This document shows positions 1-12,374 of a DNA stretch of 64,000 nt, in pieces. The DNA is taken from contig CATQJL010000001.1 in NCBI GenBank assembly GCA_958299035.1, positions 12,732,773 through 12,796,772 on the forward strand, in the 5' to 3' direction. Each line of letters begins with the position of its first letter. Positions within the stretch are counted from its first letter, which is position 1. The notes under the pieces were generated by a model, which was not told the DNA's origin, ran no database searches, and worked only from the letters and a program-made list of their open reading frames with translations. This DNA is from Cylicocyclus nassatus (taxonomy: Eukaryota; Nematoda; Chromadorea; Rhabditida; Strongylidae). Both the position numbers and the translations under genes were made by a program.

Positions 1-2068
1 CATGCGCACTATACAGCAAAGTTTCAGACAGATTCACTGACAAGAACGAAAATTACTACGATTTCTAGAGTGTCCCTATAATTATGTCCAGCACTGTATG
101 AAAACACGCTAGTCCTTCTCCGGGGACAAATTCAAAAATTCCAAATTTATCCGAAGCTTTGAACTATTCACCCATCTTAAAATTTGTTTGAAATCGCTCC
201 GTTGGCCCACCCGGCTGCGCCGTTTTTGGCTCGAAAAAAAAAGATGATAAGAACAAGAATCCATACCCACCCGCTAAGACTAAATACCCCAACTCAAGTT
301 GCCAAATTTGAAAAACTGCCGCTTCGTAGTTTTCAAATTCTCGAACACATGACGGCCAATAACAAGTGCATCTTCGGATTCTTTGGCGCGGTAGCGCGAA
401 AGACAGCTTTCGGCGAACGCGAATATTACAGAGTAATGAACCTCCTCTACATTGCGCATACGAAGTCCAAGTGTGGTGTGTTTCAAATTATGGTATACAC
501 TGCAAACGCTGAAAGATAGATTTTTGAGCCCTTTGGAAGTATTAGGTTGATGAATTCAGTTCGCAGATATAGACCACTGCATGACAAAGGCGCAATACCT
601 TTGAGCGCAAACGCAGTTTTGCCGCAGAGCACAAGACGCGCAGCTTTTACAATGTTAAAGATACGCGCGCATCAAGTACGCATCCGCTCAACTAATACTG
701 CTTCCGCGCCTTCGTTCTGCGGTAGCCTTTACATGTAGCGACAGTAGGAGCCCATCATACTGCATTCTATACGTCAAAAAGCTGATAAGACTCATCACGT
801 GTATGCGTGTAAAGTTTCCTTCGGACGGCTCGAAAGCGAAAACTGGCACGTGAATAGACGTACACGCAGTAGTTTTTTTTGCATATAATAGCATTTGAAT
901 TCCAGACTCCCCCTGTCGTACTCACGGTTATACGATACAGGAGGTTAATATTTACAAACTAAAAATTACCTGATCCACTTTAGCTCGATATATGCTGTGC
1001 GTAACATTTCGGAGTCGGAAACTCCATCCCGCAAGATGACAATGTGACGAGGCCATACTTTTGAGTGCTTAACAAGTGATTTTAGAGCCTAAGTTTGCAA
1101 TAAAAAACCACTAAATCAAAATGATTACAGTGTACTCCAACTTGCATAGATCTTCATCTTATGAAATGACTCTGATAAAGGAGCGGCAAAATTTATGAGA
1201 TTGCAGCAGCATATAAGGCAGACAGCAGAAAAAGCAATGCGACGCAAATGTTTTGTTCTTCAACATTGCACTTTAACCATCTAGAAATTCCAAGGCTGTG
1301 ATCATGGAATCCCAAAGCGAGTCTGCGTCTGCCTTGGTAAGCCCGACGTTCATTCGCCCACTTATGACGTGAATGACGAAACAGCCGGTTCAGCCGGTGA
1401 GACAACCGGCAGGACCTGCCACAGATGGTCTGGGGTCAAACTGGACGTCGCTTTTGAAGAAGCAACGTTTCATGAGTTGAATGTGTTCTTTCGCAGCGCG
1501 CAAATCTCAGACGCAAGACACAAACTAACAAACGGCTTGTTTACAGCACACAAGCGATCATATGACACCGAATTTGGGCTATGTATATACAATATCACTC
1601 CAGATTATATTGTAACAAATTCCGAGAACTTATGTGTCCTAATACCCGTTCCCGAATTTGCTGGTTTCTCGACCAACACGAAGCCAACTGAGTTGGTTTG
1701 TAGCATACATATCAGAGAGTTCCATCTGATTTGGACGATTACAACGCTTAGATATCTATCATATAGCGAAGAGAGCAAATCAAACCATTGCCTCTCCTCT
1801 TTTTTGAGTCAAAAATAGCGTAAACCAACGCCTTGATAGATTTCGCGCTTCAATCACATGCGTTGTCCTATGAACTATATGACGAAAAAAGCATCGCCAG
1901 ATTGTTTAGGCCGGTTTAATTGGTCTGAGAGGTTTTCAACAGTCTGAACACTTAAATGGCACCATACTCAATGACGGGGCTTTATTCTGTAATATTAGAT
2001 ACCTCAAAATGCGCTTTTTTCGCTTTTTTATCGTCATTTTGATTGAATAAAGATTCCCCTGTCAACTT
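1..2068. other. No gene recognised
   Basis: Searched by eye on the minus strand for the missing end of PIWI (RDGVS, GTxxP and similar) without success. 575-710 resembles a piece of the dispersed repeat at 26430-26850. 1369-1818 is open on the plus strand but matches nothing I know. Confidence 0.4.
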
Positions 2069-5000
2069 TTACGCCAAGGACTTCGTAAATTTTCGCGAAG
2101 TCATGGGGGATTTCATTTCCAAAAATGCTCCAAACCAACGCGTGCGGCCCTGAAGACAACGAGACACAACGAAACGAACTTCGTGGAACTTAGTCATTAG
2201 CCGACAGAACTGCCTTTCAAAGCATTCAACGGTTTCCTTGCCTTTCATTTGAGCAAAAATCTCATTCTTGTACCTGAAAACAAAGTGTTACAAAGTTTTG
2301 ACTGAAAAAGTCACAGTAAGGTTTACAAGAGATAATTTACTTTGTAGCCGCCAAGTCAAAATTTGCCACCATGGAGGCAATCGAGATATCAATGCCACTA
2401 TTGGCAGTAGGATGCGTGACATCTATTCCAACATACATAACAGAATCCTTTGCCGCTGCCTCAGAGGTTCTGATACGAACTCAATTACTAGGTCAATATA
2501 ACACTCTTTAGTAAAACACTTACTCATTGCTAAAAAGCACTGCTTGATTAACTCCGCCAAGCTTAGCATTTATTTTTAAAGCGATATTGTAATAGACAGT
2601 CCTAAAGCAAAGCTAAGTTTCAATTCATGAAAGACCCACAAGAAATTATAGATTTTTTGTTGTTGTTTGTAACTTTTCATGAGAAAAAGACATAGAAAAA
2701 AGAACATACTTTTTCGTGCTCTCCATTGCATTCGTGACGGTGGAGGCGTTTATTACCTGACTAGCTATGCCATATTTATTGTCACATATCGACTTTATAA
2801 GTCCTGTGAACAATGAGTTATTTATATTGCTGAATTCCGAGACAAATATTAGGGTGAACGGTAAAAAATGGGACAGCTTGATTTTCATTACATTTTGGAA
2901 TTTTTTTGTTTCGGGCAACAGCAAGTAAGCGGCAACTTAAACGTTGCTTACATGGGCGACCTTCGCTTATTATTCTGACAACGCGTTAACGCTCCTCTTC
3001 CACTACCCTACACGTGGCGCCGTGAAGAACTCGAACAGGGTTTTTTGAGCAATTTTCAATCTTGCGCTGTTAACGCCGTAAAGTCGTAAAGCAAATGACA
3101 TACCATTCGAAAGAGCTCTTCATGCTCTTTCGAACGATATGTTAAATGCGTGAGATTTCTTTTCAATTTCAGAAGAAAAAATCGAACAAACCTGAAAAAT
3201 AGCTATTTTTGGCGCAACAAAAAACCAAAAAATTATGTTTTGCCCTATATTTTCCGAAGATAGATAAAATCTGAGGTAAGCTGCATATGGATGGATAGAG
3301 CGTAAAAAGCTCTATCAGATGATACCTAGAAATCATGCGTTTACCTGCAAAGAATTGAATAACGCGTATCTTTGTTCTCGAAGCTGTTAATGGGCATATC
3401 TCCTGACATTAAGAGTTAAAGCCACCAAGCCGTCATGGGTTTGGTGACTGTCCCACCACCCACTCCAGCAGTGGTACTTTGGGTGGTCTCACATATTTTA
3501 CTGCGCCGATACTGCTCAAACTTCATAATTTCTCGAAGTAACTAACTTTGCATTTTAGCAAGTATAAAAATTATCAATCATATAAATGACCTTATATAGG
3601 TGCTATCTGAAAGAGAATAATTTATTCTAATATCCATCAAAATTGGAAAGTTCAGTCACTTTTCTTCCTTGAGAAATCTGCAATTATTCTCAAGGTGTCC
3701 CATTTTTTACCGTTCACCCTAATAAAAATGAAAGGCCACAATGCGCAACGAAATTGGTGATGTGTACCGTAGGCTCCTCCGTGATCGTCGTATACTTCAT
3801 CGGGACCGTTGATGATCAAAAGCAGAAGGACTCTCTTTGTTCCATCTTGTTTCTTCTCAAATCGATCTCGAGCATCGCGCACATAATCTTCGAAATTGTG
3901 CGCGTCCGTTTCTTTGTAGACCTAAAACACTTGAAGCAGTGAAATTCCAAAAACGATTTTAGACCTGCATACTCGCACAAGCGGCTCTTCAGCTATGTTC
4001 AGCCCGCGCTCCCGACACTTTTCGATAAGTTCTTCATAAAACTTTCTGAAACAACAGATTGGCTCTTACAGAGATAACACTAAGACTTACGCCACGTCTG
4101 CCTCTTGGCAAACATTCTCAAGTAGTCCACGATCATTGCGCCTGGCCATAATAAACACGGCAATGTATATTTCACCAGATGGAGGCTCTGAAACAAAATA
4201 GTTCAGCTAGGGGAACGACAACACTAATGGTTGCATTCATCAATTACCCTGAGGTAAACTCGGTAAAGCGAACATTCTTCAAGGTAAATTTTACCTTGGT
4301 ATGTTCGGGTTGTGAAACTTACCTTGAAGTGATGCAATCACTACGTAACATATTTTGGATTTGTTGTTTACCGCTTGGTTACCCTTGATCCGTGGAACAT
4401 GGCAAACGAGGAGGCAGCAGACGGAGAAATTATGATGAAATATACTGATCTTTGACTTTGGATTGCTGCCAAGTGGCATGCGTTTTGGAACGCTGCCAAA
4501 TTTCAAAATGAGTGACCAGGCATATTTCCGTGAAAGGGTCACACGTATTCGAAAGGCAATCATGAGTGTCGCAATAATTTTGAGAATGGGTCGCCAGTGT
4601 TCGGGTGTGTTATTTGTACCTGCTTTTTTTTCGAGCTTGTTATCCCAGAATGTGTCTTTCAAATATGTTGTACTCCTATTAGTTGCTTTTGAAATGATGC
4701 CAGATTGTGTAACAGCGTGACTTGAGCTATCATCGGCTCCCAGATTCGTGTGGAGGTGGAGTCTTGCCAACTCACCGCGTGGCGGTTTTTGCTAGCAAGA
4801 GATTACGAAAAGCAATGCTATGACGTGGAGGTTTAGCAAGTTTACATGTGTTATCAGGCAAATCTGCAATACACCTCCACACGAATCTGGGAGCCGATCA
4901 TAAATTCATCTATGTTCTCAATTCTTGGTAAAAATGCTCTGACTAAGAACAGTCACTTTAAGATTGTTTCCGCGTGTAGACAAGAGAGTGCTTGAGTGAC

Positions 5001-8000
5001 TTGGCCTTGCTGGTACTTTTGAAAGCGTTTATCTAACAACAGCTTGCTTTGCTAACTGGGTTCACGCTGGCGCTTTCAACTAGGTATCGGTGATGTGTAA
5101 GCGGCACGTAGGGCAACTCGATCGGGCAGCGAAACAGATTTTTGTGCGTTTGGGGCAGTTCTCAGAATTAAAAGTCCTGGTACGGCAATTTGAAAATACT
5201 CTGTAAATACTTGATTTCGTTGTTTTCTTTTTGTTTGAGTCGTAGTTGGTATTTCTTATATATACGGTCTTCAAGCGGCACATAGGGCATAAATTTGCTT
5301 TTTGAATAGTTACTATCGGTCTGTAAGCGGCACGTAGGGCAATTTGATTGGACAGGGAAACAAATTTTTTGTATGTTGATTGACGGTATTTAGGTGGCTT
5401 AGTAGTCGTGCTCTTCGGGAAGGGATCTCCTTTTGCAGTAAAACTTCATTTTCCTTTGGCGAAAAAATTGAAGGATTCTCTGAAAAAATTGTTACACATT
5501 AATTTCGTTGCTGTCGGAATTGATTCTGAGAGAAAAGTGTCGTAGTGTACGTAGTTGTGGGTGTATTTCTACTTCCAAAACTATAGGTGTTCTGCTACTT
5601 AATTAACGATCTTCTATGAAATTTGTTGAGAAGAACTGGAAGAGCAAATTCTCTTCGAGAGGGTAAAAAAGTGGGGCGGGGCTTATCTGAATGTCTCTGA
5701 GAGGCGGGGAAATTTGCAGAAAGAGCGAGGTAAACGAGGGGAAAATAATATTTTCCATGCATTGTTGTAGCAGGAATTTCGAGAAATGCTGAATGATTTG
5801 TGGAGATTATCGCTTCTTCGGGTTCGGCCAGACTGCGCGTACGCCGCGTATGCTCCTATGATGAAATAAATCGAGCGTACACTGCGTACGCCGCGTACGC
5901 CGCTTCCCCGCGAAGTCTGACTCAACCCTTAGAGCAGTTCTCCTTTTGTAGAATGCTTTTCGCAAAAATGTTCTCAGGAAAGGAATAGGAAACTTAAGAA
6001 GTATTTATAGTCACAACTAAGTCCTTATATTGTATCTGCCCCGACCCACTTACTAGCGACCCGTAGGGTCGCTAGTTGAGAGATACAAATTCAAGATAAA
6101 TTCTTTGTTCAGTGTTAAGGAGAAATCTACTTCAAACTTGTATTATACCTCGATCCAGCACATTTGCAAGGTAAACTTTACCTTGAGGTATGGTTGTGAA
6201 CACGGGTTAATAGCTCAAAAAATGTTCTAAATATCTCGATAGAAGCAACTGATCGAGCATGCCTTGCAAATACGGTCATGCGCTGTCAAGGTATATTTTA
6301 CCTGTATGTTAATGGATACGGCCACAGATATAAGTTTATGTTGTACGCAATACTTAGTGAAATCCTCAATCCTATGATATGAGACCACCAGTGGCGAGAG
6401 CGTGGCGTCAGCCACGCCCCCGAAAAAATTTTTTTATAAGGCTAATTTGAATTTTTAAAAAATTTAAAAAATTATTTTAATTGTTTACAAGAATAAACAA
6501 GTCATTTGCACATTTTTAGAACTCATATAAGTAACTTTCAAACATTTCGCGACCCGTTCTCGGGGGGGAGGCGCCCCCCCCCCCCGGTACGCCACTGGAG
6601 ACCACCGATTCAAAAGTATGTACAAACTATCTACACATTCTGAATATTTGATAAGTACAATTAATAGTGGGCACGGGGACGAGTGATGTAGTGGAAGGAG
6701 GTGCGGCTATGATCAGGGAGACGAGATCGATCCACACCCTGCCAAATCCCTCCACCTTCTGAGAGGGCAGATTGGTATCAGCTAAGTTGAGAGGATTCAG
6801 TCACTGCTTTGACATTGGTGAAAAATTGCACAAATTTGGCAGCCTCCTTGATATAAAGCAGAATGTGTGCGGCGCACGCCTTTGAAAGGAATCAAGAAGC
6901 CGAATCTCTTTTTCCTTGTACAATGTGCATATGTTCGGAGACAGCTACTGAAAAGATGTGAGCTAAAGAGAGATGTAAAAGATCTATGCTAGGTTTGTCA
7001 GCATAAACTCCTCTGACGCGCTCCACTAACTAACAAGGGACAACTTCCTGTTCATCATTAAATGGAACTTTAAACCTCTTTTATGCGTTGCGTATTGCAA
7101 GCGATATATAAGCACATTTGACTTATTGTTAACTCAATATGTCAGGCGTTAGCGAGAACTCACCATTTAACTCCTTTTGACGTATCGCTCTCTTTTCCGT
7201 CATTGGTAGTTTGCTGCCATCCTAGAAACAAGCCTTGAGAACTGTTTGGAAAAAACGAAACGCCCCGAGCATTACCGTCCGTTTGCATGATTGTGGCAAA
7301 ATGTTTCGTGAAAGATTGATAGGCTTCCAACAGACTCATGAAAATTTGTATGCCCAGCGAGTTGTCTCCGAAACTAGCTCATGGGTATAAGGTATCGAAA
7401 CGATAGAAACGTGAAAAAATTCGGCGCTGATGGTGATTCAACTTTGAATCAAATTTCAGCTCAAGATTTTTCAAAGATCTAATAGTTGTGAGCATTTTGT
7501 GGCACAACTTCGCTATTTTGCACATTCTTTGAAACAAGTCTAACCACTTTTACAATTTAAGGCATAGAGGGTAAAAGCAAAGAACTTCAATTTTAGGCCT
7601 ATTACAGTTAAAGGTATGGAACTCCGAAATAAACGCAGAATTACGAAAATAAAGGCACATATATGGAATCTATTTGAGCGGGGTTTTAGCTATCTTGAAA
7701 AAACTCTAGAAAGAACGATTTCACCTGATAAAGTAGCGCTTCGAAGATCTCTAAAGAAAATAAGAAGCGTTCTTTGCTTTGAACCAGCCTAATTTTTTTG
7801 TCAGATTGGTATCAAGGGAGGATAGCCAAATATGGCCAGCACCGGCACCACTTATGGATTACTATATGGTAAGCTCATAAATCCGTGAACCAAGAATTGA
7901 GTGAGGATTCGGTGAGAATTAAGTAACTGAAAGAGAAAAAATTCATAAACCTGTTCCTTCATTGAGGCAATGACCTTTCTTATTGAAGCGTTAATATAAT

Positions 8001-9600
8001 ATAGTTTGAGTTCTTTACTGTATCAAATTACCTGGTCAACAATTGCTGGTACATCCAGTACTCTCCCCTCACAGCTTATCATTGACGGAATCACACTGAA
8101 CTAAAAAATCTGTTTAGTATCGGCATATCGTAAGGGCTGTATACAGAGTGAAACTATCAAATTTGCATGATCACAATGTTTTGCAAAGAACAGAGTAAGG
8201 GCAGAAACTCAAATTTTTGCTTTTTCGCTTACCTGGGCTTGTCCGCTAAGTTGAAAAATTCACCGAAGTTGAAAAATTCACCGATATGACCGACTGCGAT
8301 GTCATTTATTATGACGTTCTTTTTAAAGCTCTCTATAGATAGATAAGAAAACTTTCGAATATCTCCAGAGTAAAGAAGCGATTTCCAGGCTGTTTTCTAG
8401 GAGCAAAAACTAGCGACGTGCTCTTGTATGTGCGTAGCTGAGCAGATGAGAGCAGTTTAGGAATGAGGAATGAAGACGAAGTTTGTCACTTTTCAATTAC
8501 ATCGTTTTTCTTCTAATTTAGATTTCCATACAACATATATATATTCCATACACATGATTGTTTCAATTTAACGGGATTGCCGGCTGAAAGGCGACCGTTC
8601 GCACACGCAACGCAGTCTGCGTCTATCGTGAGCGTGCTATCTGATTACCTTCTCGCCTCTACTAGGTCTCAAGCCCCGCCTTCCAGCCGCCAGTCCGGCT
8701 GAATCAAAGGTTATGTGATGTAATTACTATATAGCATTAAGGAGTATCAGGGCGTTCACGGAAGGTGTGGAGATCTGAGCTCTCTAGAAACCTAATTTTC
8801 ACAGGGATTAATGATTATGCCGTGTTTAATATGTGTAAAGCTTAATTTTCTCTATTCGACTTAGTGCCACATGTTCCACTCAGTACTTTCAGGGAGCAAG
8901 AATTTTGCTTGAACGCATGCCCGAGAACTTTCTTACCAATCTACTTTTGAGCACGAAGGATGCGTTGAGGATAAAAACGGCTTTGCATTTGTTTGTATCA
9001 AATCTCATGATCAATGCAGGGGGTGGAAGCGACTTGCCATAAAATCACGGAGAAAATTCATGTTCGTGTTTTCAAAGTCCATCCATTTGAACATTTGCTC
9101 GGTCAGTTTTTTATGTAGCTTGGGTTCACGGCAAACACCCTGAAATTCATAACGTAGCAATTGAGCAATTTATCTTTCATAAAAAGTTGGTACTTCAATA
9201 AACTTCATCTTCATTAAGGTGCTCATAGTTTTGGTGTATCTCTGAGGCTTTTCATGGACGAACAACACCTAAAAATAAGCATTTGCAATATATCTTGCAA
9301 AAAATGTCGTCAAGAATACTGGTGCAGCTTAAACCAACCTCCATTGGTAGCTCGTATTTTTTATTTCCAATGCTGACCCTGCACAGTGGAAGGTATGGGT
9401 ACCTAAAAATGAGACATACCTAATTATGTCAAGAAAGTACCTGCCATACTCTAACGGTTCTCCCAGTCGATAGTATATCTCCGCCATGGTCATGTCGCCG
9501 AATACTTGAGTTTGAGGTGGGTAATTAACCACTTCAGTAAATATCATTCGCCGTTCGGAGAGAAAAGGACGATGATACCTTGAATGTTTGAGATGTGGTT
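2069..9600 (-). CDS. Argonaute-family protein (PAZ, linker 2, Mid and first part of PIWI), multi-exon, partial
   Basis: Argonautes bind small guide RNAs and silence complementary transcripts. Exons read on the minus strand with matching phases: PAZ 9441-about 9560 (5' end unclear), 9339-9402 and 9194-9268 (joined they read YLPLCRVSIGNKKYELPME then VLFVHEKPQRY); 9139-about 9040; linker 2 8233-8332 and 8032-8095 (CEGRVLDVP); Mid 4091-4187, 3973-4045 and 3768-3921 (FYEELIEKCRERGLNI); PIWI 2710-2803 (IKSICDNKYGIASQVI), 2524-2601 (ALKINAKLGGVNQ), 2341-2469 (VGIDVTHP, SIASMVAN) and 2273 down to a stop at 2069. Possible extra exons are 7276-7373 and 7164-7221. GIDVTHP supplies the first catalytic Asp of PIWI. 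Introns are short with TTTCAG-like ends, except where repeats sit in them. The C-terminal PIWI half (RDGVS region onward) was not found in 1-2068, so the gene is truncated or runs off the window. Subfamily is uncertain; WAGO-like is a guess. Confidence 0.85.
2850..3721. mobile_element. MITE-like element with GGGTGAACGG inverted ends, inside an Argonaute intron
   Basis: The ends are inverted copies (GGGTGAACGGTAAAAAATGG at the left, its complement at the right) flanked by TA. It lies between the PIWI exon at 2710-2803 and the Mid exon at 3768-3921, enlarging an intron of about 95 bases to about 960. No transposase ORF is seen. A second copy lies at 25556-26425. TA flanks and TIRs suggest a Tc1/mariner-type non-autonomous element. 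Confidence 0.85.
4732..4898. mobile_element. Short element with 27-bp perfect inverted ends
   Basis: The sequence beginning ATCGGCTCCCAGATTCG at 4732-4758 recurs exactly inverted at 4872-4898. About 110 bp lie between. TCA flanks both ends and may be a 3-bp target duplication. It has no coding capacity. It lies in intron space of the Argonaute gene, upstream of the Mid exons. Confidence 0.75.
5097..5372. repeat. Degenerate direct repeats around GTAAGCGGCACGTAGGGCAA
   Basis: A block starting GTAAGCGGCACGTAGGGCAA is present near 5097 and 5323, each followed by a similar 35-base tail. A weaker partial copy (AAGCGGCACATAGGGC) starts near 5273. There is no gene. The rest of 4900-6380 shows only AT-rich sequence and a short GCGTACGCCGC repeat near 5835-5905. 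Confidence 0.6.
6052..6076. other. Perfect 11-bp hairpin (ACTAGCGACCC / GGGTCGCTAGT)
   Basis: An inverted repeat with perfect 11-bp arms around a 3-base GTA loop. The right arm ends CTAGT followed by T, which is also how Helitron 3' ends look, but no matching 5' end was recognised. It could equally be a terminator-like or chance palindrome. Confidence 0.6.
6389..6597. mobile_element. hAT-type MITE with perfect 8-bp target duplication
   Basis: The ends are CAGTGGCG and CGCCACTG. The 8-bp sequence GAGACCAC flanks both sides exactly (6381-6388 and 6598-6605). The interior holds an AT-rich stretch and G/C homopolymers. TIR type and 8-bp duplication fit the hAT superfamily. Related pieces occur at 30421-30590, 37219-37275, 49147-49493 and about 57060-57210. 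Confidence 0.88.
6671..6930 (+). mobile_element. tRNA-derived SINE, diverged copy
   Basis: Starts with a tRNA-like head (GGGGACGAGT, A-box-like GATGTAGTGG, B-box-like GATCGATCC), then a body ending near CCGAATC, as in the copies at 35157 and 54402. It is strongly diverged and lies in intron space of the Argonaute gene. A second small fragment of the body lies near 7802-7835. Confidence 0.65.
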
Positions 9601-11340
9601 CCACTGTTCTGACCTGCAGGCTACCCCGATCGTACGCAGATTGCGAGCTGTTGCGTTCACTTAGGACAGATAGTGAATGAGAGAAAGAGCACAACGCTAG
9701 AGCAGCGAGAGTGCACTGAGCAAGAGCAGATGTGCAAACCCGCAATTCCGCGAACAAGCGGGATAGCCTATTCGAGAGAATCTAAAACTTAATTTGCATA
9801 TTTTCTGAACAATTTTTCATTGCAACCAGGACAGCGTAGAAAATATAGCACATACGGCGACTCTCTGCGGCGATCTGTTCATGGGTTGTCAAGTGAAAAT
9901 TTTGCTTATTCTAATCAATATATTAGGTTGTCCCAAAAGTAAACCGTATTTTTAAATAAATCAAACTCTTTTTGTTTTCCTGGCGGACCTAGGGTACCAT
10001 TCGATAAAGCGAAGCAAGGTCTGCAAAATGACCACCAAGGGTCCTCCTAATTCGCATTCCATGTAAAGTTAGAAGCCAAAATCAAAGAAAAAATTTTCAC
10101 CTGAAAATTGGATTTTCGCGAGGAAAAACCCTACGGATCTCCAACTTGGTCATTATACAGTAGGCACATAGTAGTACTCAAATAAGCTTTTGCCGAATTT
10201 TTTCCGAGCATAGAAAGCGAGAAACAAAAATTGTCCAAAAATGGCAAACTCCGCCCCCAGCCCCTCCCACATATGCCATTATATACTACAAGCCCTACTA
10301 AGTATAATTCCAAAACCTTACCCCTGTATGTCTTCTTATAATCGAGAAATACCAAGTTTTACATAAAAAACCCGAAAAAAGTGGGATTTTGGCATTTTGG
10401 GACCCCCTTTTTTTCTCAATTTTGAGCTCCGGAAAAAATCCACCAAATACACTTTTGGATACTGCTATTTGTCTACTATATAAAGACCAAGTTTGAAGTC
10501 CGTAGGAGTTTTCTAGAAGGAAATCCGATTTTTAGGGTAGCTGAAAAATTTTGATTTTTGTATACAAATTTTACCTGGGTAGCGACTTACAAGGAAAGGA
10601 AGGTTGGTCGAAGAGGCCTTTTGAAATGAGGTGTATACTGCCTTGTAGAGCTTGGAACGCTGATTTCAAATCTACCTTTGCTACCTGCTGCGGGCTTCTG
10701 GGCGACGAGTTATGAAGGTTTTTGTGGGTAAAAATCTGAATGCAAAAATAGGGTAAAATCAGTCGTAACCTTTTCCCAATGTTCAAATGAGGCAGCAGCG
10801 AATTGGTATACTTGAATCAAGAATATTTGTTGCACCGAGTGAGCCGACTACCAATTAAGCCCTATAAAAAATGTTACGAGTGATTTTAGCCTACTCTTGC
10901 ATTCAGATTTTTACTCACAAAACCTCCATAACTTGTTGCCCAAAAGTCCGCAGCAGATAGCAAAGGTAGATTTGGAACCCGCGTTCCAAGCTCTACAAGG
11001 CAGTATACATCCCATTCAGGGCCCGGCACGAGGTTGTCAAATGACAAGCTGGAATTCGTTTTTAGCAAAACCAGCAAAGGGGAAATCGTTTTTGCGCGGT
11101 CCGGGGCGAAGCCCCGGGAAAAATTGGTAGTTTATGCCCTCTGCTTATCTTAACATGTTATGTGCTTCAACAGGTGAACACTGTAGTTCGCGTGCGTCAA
11201 ACCGCGCCGTCGCTAATTGCCGCACGCGCGACGTCGCTCAAACGATGCTATCTGTAGCAACATACATGACTGGTTCTCAATGTATGCGTAACGATATGTC
11301 ACCAAATTTTGTAAGCGAACGGAGAGAGGCTAGTGGAAAC

Positions 11341-12035
11341 AAAGTATGAAAAATTATGAAAAACTTATGTGAACGGAACGAGTAATAAGCATTTTTTCCG
11401 AAATTTTTGCAAAATTGGTAAATGAAGGTGTAAATTCAAATGGCTCGTTTGCAACGCGCAGATGACGACATGGTATGGAACTTGGTACATACGTGGGCAC
11501 AAGCCTGTAGGTTTTAAATTAGAGGTTTCATTGAAAAATTATGTGACTGAAAATTGTCGCAAACTTTTTCTGAAAATTTCCCCCTACCAAAGAAACGAAA
11601 AAATGGCTCGTTTGCAACGCAGAGGGGACGAAGTCGCGCGAGATTTGGTGTGTATATGCGCAGTAGGACTAAGTAACAAAGTATGAAAAATTATGAAAAA
11701 CTTATGTGAACGGAACGAGTAATAAGCATTTTTTCCGAAATTTTTGCAAAATTGGTAAATGAAGGTGTAAATTCAAATGGCTCGTTTGCAACGCGCAGAT
11801 GACGACATGGTATGGAACTTGGTACATACGTGGGCACAAGCCTGTAGGTTTTAAATTAGAGGTTTCATTGAAAAAATATGTGACTGAAAATTGTCGCAAA
11901 CTTTTTCTGAAAATTTCCCCCTACCAAAGAAACGAAAAAATGGCTCGTTTGCAACGCAGAGGGGACGAAGTCGCGCGAGATTTGGTGTGTATATGCGCAG
12001 TAGGACTAAGTAACAAAGTATGAAAAATTATGAAA
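11341..12035. repeat. Tandem repeat, 337-bp unit, two copies
   Basis: AAAGTATGAAAAATTATG recurs at 11341, 11678 and 12015, a strict 337-bp period, and the two units differ at about one base. Each unit contains two related open segments starting ATGGCTCGTTTGCAACGC (MARLQR...), so the unit is itself an older dimer. No longer gene was recognised. Confidence 0.9.
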
Positions 12036-12374
12036 AACTTATGTGAATAAAGTGCGTGCTTAACTTATTTCTAAATTAGCTTGTCATTTGACAAGCTAAT
12101 GACAAGCTGAGCTTGTCAAAACTCTCAGTTCACATAATTTTTTCAAAATTTTTACATAAATCTACTCTGCACCTAAACATTAGTATATACTGAAATTTTG
12201 GTTTCAAACCTCCTCCTCTCCCCATTACTAGAGGCAAAAATAGCCTCAGAAGTCCCGTGTCTAAAAGAGGAAAGCGCGCTCCAATCGATAAGGCGTCGCT
12301 GGGCCAATCGATAACGGCGTCGCTGGGTCTTATAATCGGCGTTTTTTCAGTTTTCCTCACCATTTTCGTGCCAG

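Noticed and set aside
1369..1818. 149-codon plus-strand ORF
   Set aside because: No recognisable domain, no splice context, and it overlaps intron/flank space of the minus-strand gene.
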